Below are positions 14,937 through 19,444 of a stretch of DNA of 19,444 bases, one piece after another. This DNA is from Propionibacterium sp. (GTDB taxonomy: Bacteria > Actinomycetota > Actinomycetes > Propionibacteriales > Propionibacteriaceae): positions 1 to 19,444 of the forward strand of contig JALHFX010000038.1 in NCBI GenBank assembly GCA_022837595.1. Direction: 5' to 3'. The translations under genes were made by a program, and so were the position numbers. The notes beneath the pieces are model-generated. The model ran no database searches. It was not told the origin of the DNA and saw nothing but the letters and a program-made list of their open reading frames with translations. Positions within the stretch are counted from its first letter, which is position 1. Every line of letters starts with the position of its first letter.

Positions 14937-17900
14937 TGCGCCGCCTCACCTTCTGCAGCACCTGCCGGAGTCGAGGCCGAGTCACTCACAGCGACCTTCT
15001 CGTCAGTCGACCTCAGGTCTTCGCCGACCTCGATCTCTTCATTGACGACGTCCGCGGCCTCATCGTAGGCGATCTCCGGCGCGGAGCTGCCTTCTGCCTC
15101 TGCCTGCCGATCGATCTCGCTGCCCAACGAGGTCAGAATGTCGAGCACCAGACCCACGACGATCAGGTAGACACCGATATCGAAGAAGAGCGCCGTAGCC
15201 AGATGAACCTCATGGAAGATCGGCATGGTGAAGTTGAAGACCGTTGTCTGCAAGATCGTGCCGCCGAAGAAGACCGGGACCAGCGCTGCGGTTGTCGCCA
15301 ACGTCATGCCCGCTCCCAGCAGTGCGCCCGGGCGTATCCGCATCGCCAAAACCAGATCGTAGCGTCCACCTGCCAGATAACGGATCACCAGCGCGATCCC
15401 GGCAAGCATGCCACCGGCAAAACCACCGCCAGGGTTGTTGTGACCGGCGAAGAGAAGATAGAGGGAGAAGAGAACCAATGGGTGGAAGACCAAACGTGCG
15501 CCGATTTCGAAGACCAGCGAGCGGCGGACAGGCGCCAATGTCGCGGCCCCGGGCAACCAGGTGCGGCCACGACTGCTCGTCGCCGGCCGAATAGGATCCT
15601 GCGGTTGAGTGAATTTCGAGACCATGAGTTCGGCCTCAGCAGCCGGGGTAGCCTGCAGCCCCCAGACCTGCGCACTCTTCACAGCCGACTGCAGGATCTT
15701 CCGAAACTCCTTCGGCCTGACACGTTCACGGATGAAGATCAAGGACGCCACCCCGGTGGCCGCGGCGAGCAAGACCGATATCTCGCCCAGGGTGTCCCAG
15801 GCGCGGGTATCGACCAGGGTCACGTTGACGATATTGCGGCCGTACCCGAAGGTGAAAACTTCCTCGGGATAATGCACCGTTACCGGCGGATCGACCCGCG
15901 CCGAGACCCCGATCCAGCCGAGTAACGCGACCGCGGTACCTACCACCGCCCCGACGATGACTCGCCGGGCGTGGTCGGAGCCGAAGGGCCGGTTGGAGAA
16001 ATAGGGTGGCAATCTGCGCAGCACCAGAACCATGACCACCAAGGTCACTGTCTCAACCAGTGCCTGGGTGAGGGCCAGATCGGGTGCCCCCTGCAAAGCG
16101 AAGAGCAGCGCGGTGCCATAACCGATGAAGGCCGTGATCATCACTGCCTTCATTCGACGGCGCGATCGCACAACCAGGAAAGCCGCCACGCAGGCCACCG
16201 CGACGATCCCGGCTTGTACCGGGCTGTCCCACAGCCGCGGCATGATCATCGTTGGTAGATCCCTCAGGATGACCAGCAGCACTCCGGACCCCACCATGGT
16301 GAACAAGATCACCGTCAGATAGTTCGGTAGTGACCCGGTCTGGATGAGAGCGGTGACATCTCTGGAGAATCTGTTGAGGCCGAGCATGATCTTCCGATAG
16401 GCCTGATCCGCAGACCAGATCGTGAGCATGCCCTGCACCCGGGCGACTCGCGTCCGGAAAACGAAGAGCCCCAGCCCCCCGACGATCACCACGACGGTCG
16501 CCGCCAACGGCAGACCGAACCCTCCCCACAAGGCGAGATGCCCATCGGGGCCGGGAAGCGCCTGAGCGTAGGGGGCGAGCAGCCGATCGACGAACCCAGG
16601 CATCAGCCCCGCAGCCAGACCGGCCAGGGCGAGAATCCCGATCGGCAGACCGAGCCGAAGGTCCAGACGGTGAGCTTCGACGGGATCGACACCAGGCTTG
16701 CTGGCAAAAGCGCCCCACCAGAATCGGAGCGAGTAGCCGACAGTGAAGACCGAGCCGAGAACGATGATTCCAAAGACCAGCCACTGCGAGTCATGAACGA
16801 GCGCCTCGAGAGCCGCCTCCTTCGCAACGTAACCGAGCAATGGGGGTAGGCCGGCCATGGACGCAACCGCCAATGTTGCGGTGGCGGTGAAGACAGGCAT
16901 TGCCCGTCCGATGCCTGATAGCTCGCGAAGGTCACGGGTACCGAACTCGTGGTCTATCGCGCCCACGACAAGGAAGAGGGAGGCCTTGAACATTGCGTGC
17001 GCACAAAGCATGGCCAACCCGGCCAACGCGACTGCCCGGTCCCCATAACCGACGAGCACCATGATCAAGCCGAGCTGTGAGACGGTGCCGAATGCCAACA
17101 ACAGCTTGAGGTCATGCTGGCGCAGCGCGCGATAGCCGCCGATAATCATGGTCGCCAACCCCGCAACAAGAATGATCGGACGCCACAAGGGCACCGAGGC
17201 GAAACCGGGTGCGAGCCGCGCTACCAGATAGACGCCGGCTTTGACCATCGCGGCCGCATGCAGATAGCCACTGACCGGTGTCGGCGCGGCCATCGCAGCT
17301 GGTAGCCAGAAGTGAAAGGGGATCTGGGCTGACTTGGTCAGCGCACCGAGCAGAATGAGCACGACTGCGCTGGGCACCAAACCGGCCGGGACACCTTGAC
17401 CGAGGCTGCCATCGGCGGCAGCTTGGACGAGCTCAGAAACAGAGAACGAGCCGCCGGGGATGACGCCGAGCATGATCAGCCCGGCAAGCATGGCTAATCC
17501 GCCGAGAGTCGTCACAGTGATCGCCTGCATGGCCGCTATACGGGAGGGTTGACGCTCGTGATAATGGCCGATGAGCAGATAGCTGAAGACGGTCGTCAGT
17601 TCCCAGAAGAGATAGATGATCAGCGTGTTATCCGAAATGACAAGGCCGAACATGGCACCGGCGAATGCCACGAAGACGCCGCCGAAGCGTCCGAGATGAT
17701 GGGCCGAGCGACCGAAGTAACCCCAGGAGTAGATCAGGATGAGCGCGCCGATACCGCTCACAATCAGCGCCATGACCCAACTGAGCACATCGAATCTGAA
17801 AACGAAGTCCAAGCCGAGTTCCGGAACCCACGAGACTGCCTGCATAGGGTAAGCACCCGCATAGACCGCGCCGGTCTGGGTGAGCGCCCACGCGAAAGTG

Positions 17901-18007
17901 GCCGCTGGAACCAGCGCCAGCATGCCAAAAGCTCTGCGTCCGAAAGCGCCGAATAATGTCGGAGCAAGCATGGCTGTCACTGCATAGGCGCAGAGCAGCT
18001 GTATCAA
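14933..18007 (-). CDS. mrpA: Mrp antiporter subunit A fused to subunit B
   Basis: This 1024-residue protein carries both MrpA and MrpB. Residues 1-500 are the NuoL-like core with E136 in LFWELTTVFSYLLIGHY, K225 in LTKSAQIPFHFWLPAAMA and K256 in MVKAGVYLVARL. Residues about 615-680 hold the MrpA C-terminal element (AFIGYGTALLFALQGAPDLALTQ). From about 829 to 965 follows the MrpB domain (HPLVLFSLYLLFAGHNNPGGGFAGG), a separate gene in Bacillus. The final 60 residues are an acidic tail (AEGEAAQ at the end). A single mrpAB gene gives a six-gene operon, as in the rhizobial pha system. The start is TTG at 18007, with GGAGGG five bases upstream. No convincing promoter is visible in the 136 bases before it, so read-through from the upstream gene is possible. 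Confidence 0.94.
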   Translation of the reverse strand: MIQLLCAYAVTAMLAPTLFGAFGRRAFGMLALVPAATFAWALTQTGAVYAGAYPMQAVSWVPELGLDFVFRFDVLSWVMALIVSGIGALILIYSWGYFGRSAHHLGRFGGVFVAFAGAMFGLVISDNTLIIYLFWELTTVFSYLLIGHYHERQPSRIAAMQAITVTTLGGLAMLAGLIMLGVIPGGSFSVSELVQAAADGSLGQGVPAGLVPSAVVLILLGALTKSAQIPFHFWLPAAMAAPTPVSGYLHAAAMVKAGVYLVARLAPGFASVPLWRPIILVAGLATMIIGGYRALRQHDLKLLLAFGTVSQLGLIMVLVGYGDRAVALAGLAMLCAHAMFKASLFLVVGAIDHEFGTRDLRELSGIGRAMPVFTATATLAVASMAGLPPLLGYVAKEAALEALVHDSQWLVFGIIVLGSVFTVGYSLRFWWGAFASKPGVDPVEAHRLDLRLGLPIGILALAGLAAGLMPGFVDRLLAPYAQALPGPDGHLALWGGFGLPLAATVVVIVGGLGLFVFRTRVARVQGMLTIWSADQAYRKIMLGLNRFSRDVTALIQTGSLPNYLTVILFTMVGSGVLLVILRDLPTMIMPRLWDSPVQAGIVAVACVAAFLVVRSRRRMKAVMITAFIGYGTALLFALQGAPDLALTQALVETVTLVVMVLVLRRLPPYFSNRPFGSDHARRVIVGAVVGTAVALLGWIGVSARVDPPVTVHYPEEVFTFGYGRNIVNVTLVDTRAWDTLGEISVLLAAATGVASLIFIRERVRPKEFRKILQSAVKSAQVWGLQATPAAEAELMVSKFTQPQDPIRPATSSRGRTWLPGAATLAPVRRSLVFEIGARLVFHPLVLFSLYLLFAGHNNPGGGFAGGMLAGIALVIRYLAGGRYDLVLAMRIRPGALLGAGMTLATTAALVPVFFGGTILQTTVFNFTMPIFHEVHLATALFFDIGVYLIVVGLVLDILTSLGSEIDRQAEAEGSSAPEIAYDEAADVVNEEIEVGEDLRSTDEKVAVSDSASTPAGAAEGEAAQ

Positions 18008-18143
18008 GAGGCCCTCCGAGGCTCGTACGGGATCGCGACAGATGTCTTTACGAGGCTAGCAGGACGACCGATACCTGGGGAGGAACCGGGTTGGTCTCCG
18101 CGCGCTCAAGGTTTCGTGACTCGTGGTGCGGGTAACCGACTGC

Positions 18144-18605
18144 TCAGCGCGGGGCCAATCGGGCGTCCGCAAGTTCGGCGGGCGGCAGATAGCGATGCTC
18201 CACGACATAATGCAGCACAAGGTCAGGCGCAATCCACGCCTGACCAGTGGTATCGAGCACCTCGAGCGAAGCCGAACCAAGAAGAAGCTCTCTGCCGCTG
18301 GCCGTCGTCAATTTGGGGAGTGGTCTCAGCTCGTCATGACTACTTGGGCAAAAACGGCAACTGTAGCGCCCACGGGTCTGATCAACAGGATGGTCTCCAG
18401 CCTCCTGCAGAGTCCGGAGAAGGCCGGGTGGGCAGGCCCCGGTAGCGTAGTCGTGACCAGGTTCAAGCCAGCCGAACGTCCGCCACGATTTCTGTCGGCG
18501 CGCCTGGAAGAGTGGGCTGCTCAACCCGAAGGTGTCTCGGCGGTTCTTGCACCATTCCAAAAGAGTCGAGCGCCGCATCAGCGTGCCGTCGGCATAGTAG
18601 GTCAC
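18144..18605 (-). CDS. Uncharacterised small protein with CxxC motif and a HYVVEHRY tail
   Basis: I cannot assign a function to this 153-residue protein. It is probably real: GTG at 18605 is preceded by GAGGAGAGG at ideal spacing, while the opposite frames lack such a site. There is no signal peptide or membrane segment. Visible features are TYYADGTL at the start, GWLEPGHDYATG near residue 45, a C83-x-x-C86 pair followed by H90, then IAPDLVLHYVVEHRYLPPAEL near the C-terminus. The last pattern recalls a family of small actinobacterial hypothetical proteins in which a cysteine pair is followed by an APD...HY..EH.Y.PP segment; metal binding is possible but only inferred. It lies 98 bases after lysS and 136 bases before mrpA, all on one strand. 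Confidence 0.7.
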   Translation of the reverse strand: MTYYADGTLMRRSTLLEWCKNRRDTFGLSSPLFQARRQKSWRTFGWLEPGHDYATGACPPGLLRTLQEAGDHPVDQTRGRYSCRFCPSSHDELRPLPKLTTASGRELLLGSASLEVLDTTGQAWIAPDLVLHYVVEHRYLPPAELADARLAPR

Positions 18606-18631
18606 TGCCTCTCCTCAATGCTCGGTGGCTC

Positions 18632-18660
18632 ACGGTACGAACGATCGGCAAGCGGCCCAA
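18632..18660 (-). promoter_or_regulatory. Candidate promoter of the small hypothetical gene (TTGGGC-N17-TACCGT)
   Basis: On the minus strand TTGGGC (18660-18655) and TACCGT (18637-18632) are separated by 17 bases. Transcription would begin about 20 bases before the GTG start at 18605. The -35 is weak and the -10 matches TAnnnT, so this is only a candidate. Confidence 0.3.
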
Positions 18661-18665
18661 TCGTA

Positions 18666-18690
18666 GAGCCGCGCCAGCACATCACGGCTC
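18666..18690 (-). terminator. Short hairpin after lysS, possible terminator without T-tract
   Basis: GAGCCG and CGGCTC (18666-18671 and 18685-18690) are perfect six-base complements with a 13-base loop, starting 14 bases past the lysS stop codon. There is no run of T after it, so if it ends transcription it does so weakly. It would separate lysS from the small downstream gene. Confidence 0.3.
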
Positions 18691-18703
18691 CCGATGAACG
18701 TAC

Positions 18704-19444
18704 TCAGCCCTGCGGGCGTAACAGTGGGAAGAGGATCGTCTCACGGATCCCGGCGTCAGTGAAGAGCATGATCAGCCGATCGATACCCATACCCATGCCG
18801 CCCATCGGCGGAGCACCCTGTTCGAGAGCCGCGAGGAAATCCTCGTCCAACTGCATGGCTTCGGGATCGCCGGCGGCCGCCGCGAGCGACTGCTGAGTGA
18901 GAATCTCGCGCTGGATGATCGGATCGATCAGCTCGTTGAAACCGGTCGCCCGCTCCACACCCCCGATGATCAGATCCCAGGCCTCGATCAGGCCCGGCTT
19001 GCTGCGATGCCGACGAGCGAGCGGCTGAGCGACCTCGGGGAAATCGCAGACGAAAGTCGGATTGATCAGGTCCGGTTCAACGAGGTGCTCATAAATCTCC
19101 ATCACCAACTTGCCATTACCCCATGCAGGGTCGAAGTCGATCTGGTGAGCGTCGCAGATCTCGCGGAGCCGTCCGACAGCGGTGTCAACGTCGATCTGTT
19201 CGTCGACGGCCTCGCTAACCGCGTCGTATATCGGCAGCCACTTCCATTCAGCGTCCAAATCGATGATGCGACCGTCAGCGCGTTCGATCTGATGAATGCC
19301 CACCGTATCGGCGGCGTCCATGATCAGCTTCTGTGTGAGCGCGGCGATCGTCTTGTCGTTGCCCCAGGAATGGTAGGCCTCCAACATGGTGAATTCGGCC
19401 GAGTGGGTTGAGTCGATGCCTTCATTGCGGAAGATGCGGCCGAT
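18704..19444 (-). CDS. lysS: Class II lysyl-tRNA synthetase, C-terminal part (5' end beyond the window)
   Basis: The last 246 residues are visible; the anticodon-binding domain and the start lie past the right edge. The segment opens at class II motif 2 (IGRIFRNEGID, then E17-F-T), continues through MEIYEHLVEPDLINPTFVCDFP and SKPGLIEAWDLIIGGVE, and closes with motif 3, GMGMGIDRLIMLF, whose arginine (about residue 223 of the visible part) contacts ATP. It charges tRNA-Lys in the cytosol. The protein stops normally after FPLLRPQG. The visible part gives no sign of the lipid-modifying LysX type, whose extra MprF-like domain would be at the unseen N-terminus. Order and spacing of the motifs are typical, so the call is firm. 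Confidence 0.95.
   Translation of the reverse strand: MGRIFRNEGIDSTHSAEFTMLEAYHSWGNDKTIAALTQKLIMDAADTVGIHQIERADGRIIDLDAEWKWLPIYDAVSEAVDEQIDVDTAVGRLREICDAHQIDFDPAWGNGKLVMEIYEHLVEPDLINPTFVCDFPEVAQPLARRHRSKPGLIEAWDLIIGGVERATGFNELIDPIIQREILTQQSLAAAAGDPEAMQLDEDFLAALEQGAPPMGGMGMGIDRLIMLFTDAGIRETILFPLLRPQG

Noticed and set aside
15203..15925. A 240-codon plus-strand open frame opposite the mrpA 3' part
   Set aside because: Low-complexity, charged composition and full overlap with mrpAB indicate a shadow frame.
16053..16784. A 243-codon minus-strand frame inside mrpA
   Set aside because: It is an alternative frame of the same strand as mrpA, Arg/Ser/Gly-rich, with no ribosome site or domain.
18017..18057. 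Direct repeat CGAGGCT (18017-18023 and 18051-18057) upstream of mrpA
   Set aside because: Seven bases twice in this GC-rich stretch is near chance, and no promoter element lies at a matching spacing.
18123..18896. A 257-codon plus-strand open frame opposite the small gene and the lysS 3' end
   Set aside because: It overlaps the conserved lysS C-terminus in antisense, and the minus-strand gene at 18144-18605 has the better ribosome site and protein-like motifs.
1..19444. CRISPR array, insertion sequence, prophage or toxin-antitoxin genes
   Set aside because: I found no regularly spaced repeats, transposase or integrase motifs, or small paired genes anywhere in the window.

Overview
This is a chromosomal stretch from a moderately GC-rich actinobacterium. 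The evidence is the order fhaA-fhaB-pstP-rodA-pbpA-pknB, followed by a convergent glutamine amidotransferase gene and DUF881 gene and then crgA. Mycobacteria and streptomycetes carry largely the same block, in mycobacteria close to oriC. The protein style and the absence of a separate pknA gene would suit Propionibacteriales, but this is an impression and not a placement. I see no transposase, integrase, CRISPR array, tRNA or rRNA.

Layout. (1) 1-937: the 3' end of an IclR-family regulator gene, then about 420 bases without a gene that hold several inverted repeats, including a set of three segments that could pair in two mutually exclusive ways. (2) 938-1315: a thioredoxin gene. (3) 1543-9168, + strand: a tightly packed run encoding two FHA adaptors (FhaA, FhaB), the phosphatase PstP, the SEDS glycosyltransferase RodA, its class B penicillin-binding partner PbpA, and the PASTA-domain Ser/Thr kinase PknB. 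(4) 9182-10708, - strand: an anthranilate/aminodeoxychorismate synthase amidotransferase subunit and a DUF881 membrane protein. (5) 10908-11198, + strand: the divisome protein CrgA. (6) 11242-18007, - strand: a complete Mrp-type cation/proton antiporter operon in the order A(B)-C-D-E-F-G, with mrpA and mrpB fused and every junction overlapping by exactly four bases. (7) 18144-18605, - strand: a small unrecognised protein gene with a strong ribosome binding site. (8) 18704-19444, - strand: the 3' part of lysS, running off the right edge.

How it works together. PknB senses muropeptide or lipid II signals outside the cell and phosphorylates wall and division proteins, PstP reverses this, and FhaA and FhaB read the phosphothreonines. 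RodA and PbpA build peptidoglycan, and CrgA helps recruit the division synthases. The Mrp complex exports Na+ in exchange for protons and has no known functional tie to the wall block.

I found no clear candidate for an undescribed system. The observations most worth checking are the hydrophilic, mostly acidic C-terminal extensions on all six Mrp subunits, the attenuator-like fold at 666-738, the structured leader ahead of fhaA, the possible leaderless starts of the DUF881 gene and crgA, and the small gene at 18144-18605.
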